Origin: Chloroflexi bacterium RBG_19FT_COMBO_55_16 | GTDB lineage: Bacteria; Chloroflexota; Anaerolineae; Anaerolineales; UBA4823 | Length of the DNA: 6,076 nt | Assembly: GCA_001795335.1 (NCBI GenBank) | Contig: MGOK01000052.1 | Location: 3,550-9,625 of the forward strand | Direction: 5' to 3' | Part shown: positions 5,906 through 6,076 of the stretch, piece by piece | How the letters are laid out: each line of letters starts with the position of its first letter | Numbering within the stretch: position 1 is the stretch's first letter | The notes under the pieces: generated by a model | Seen by the model: the letters and a program-made list of their open reading frames with translations, nothing else | Database searches by the model: none | What the model was told of the DNA's origin: nothing | Position numbers and translations under genes: made by a program

Positions 5906-6076
5906 ATGGCGAACACACCTTTCTCTTCCAGGCGAGCTCCGATCTATGCTGACGTGCCCGACGAGTCGTGGAATAACTGGCGTTGGCAGCTTAGTAACCG
6001 GATTAACACGCCGCATGAATTTGAAAAAGTGATCCCTCTCACCGAGAGCGAACGCAAAGCGCTCTCTGCGGCGCAT
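5906..6076 (+). CDS. kamA: Lysine 2,3-aminomutase family (KamA-type) radical SAM protein, N-terminal fragment
   Basis: Only the first 57 codons lie in the window and the frame is open at the right edge. Residues 19-31 (DESWNNWRWQLSN), followed by RINTPHEFEKVIPLTESER, match the N-terminal segment of KamA-type aminomutases, which usually reads W-N-x-W-R-W-Q-x-x-x-R-I and then an L/F-E-K-x-I-x-L-T-x-x-E-R helix. The shorter EpmB (YjeK) relatives are not expected to carry this WRWQ segment, which favours a true KamA-type enzyme. These are radical SAM, iron-sulfur and PLP-dependent enzymes that interconvert L-alpha-lysine and L-beta-lysine in the cytoplasm, for lysine fermentation or for making N-epsilon-acetyl-beta-lysine as an osmolyte. 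The CxxxCxxC cluster motif and PLP lysine are beyond the window and could not be checked. A glutamate- or arginine-specific family member is possible. ATG 5906 is supported by AGGAG at 5893-5897, and the gap upstream suggests its own transcription start. Confidence 0.8.
   Translation, partial: MANTPFSSRRAPIYADVPDESWNNWRWQLSNRINTPHEFEKVIPLTESERKALSAAH

Noticed and set aside
5891..6076. Antisense open frame at the right edge
   Set aside because: It is a shadow of the kamA-like gene, whose sense translation has a recognisable family motif and a good ribosome binding site.
1..6076. Search for CRISPR arrays, tRNA or rRNA genes, transposase remnants or a defence system
   Set aside because: No regularly spaced repeats, RNA cloverleaf, terminal inverted repeats or nuclease/ATPase/reverse transcriptase motifs are visible. 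The genes are ordinary metabolic, signalling and surface genes.

Overview
The window looks like part of a chromosome from a free-living bacterium of moderate GC content, most plausibly a Chloroflexota (Anaerolineae-like) organism. This is an inference from style, not a search. The clues are a threonine/proline spacer right after a lipoprotein Cys, a lipoprotein combining a DUF6174-like module, an 'RSGG...C...C' module and PD40-type propeller blades, and frequent GTG/TTG starts. All genes lie on the + strand. No rRNA, tRNA, mobile element or CRISPR array is visible.

Layout: (1) 1-900 is the 3' part of a D-2-hydroxyacid dehydrogenase of the phosphoglycerate dehydrogenase (SerA) type. Its N-terminus lies outside the window. 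(2) 924-2432 is a complete M32-family metallocarboxypeptidase with HPF, DxRxT, HExxH and HESQSR motifs all intact. (3) 2452-2817 is a stand-alone response-regulator receiver domain with no output domain. (4) 2819-3802 is a lipoprotein with a Thr/Pro spacer and two beta-sandwich-like domains, the second resembling Gmad2. (5) 3799-5694 is a second lipoprotein with a C-terminal TolB/PD40-like beta-propeller. (6) 5695-5905 is a 211-base intergenic region, AT-rich in its right half. (7) 5906-6076 is the N-terminus of a KamA-type (lysine 2,3-aminomutase family) radical SAM enzyme, cut by the right edge.

The first five genes are spaced by 23 bases, 19 bases, 1 base and a 4-base overlap, so they are probably one transcription unit. 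The receiver and two lipoproteins are the tightest block and probably translationally coupled. The dehydrogenase and carboxypeptidase look like cytoplasmic amino-acid or peptide metabolism. The lipoproteins would be on the outer face of the cytoplasmic membrane. How the receiver relates to either group cannot be read from the sequence. The kamA-like gene follows a clear gap and has its own strong ribosome binding site, so it probably starts a separate unit.

I found no convincing undescribed system. The items most worth a second look are the receiver-lipoprotein-lipoprotein block, the three-part architecture of the second lipoprotein, and the gap before the aminomutase.
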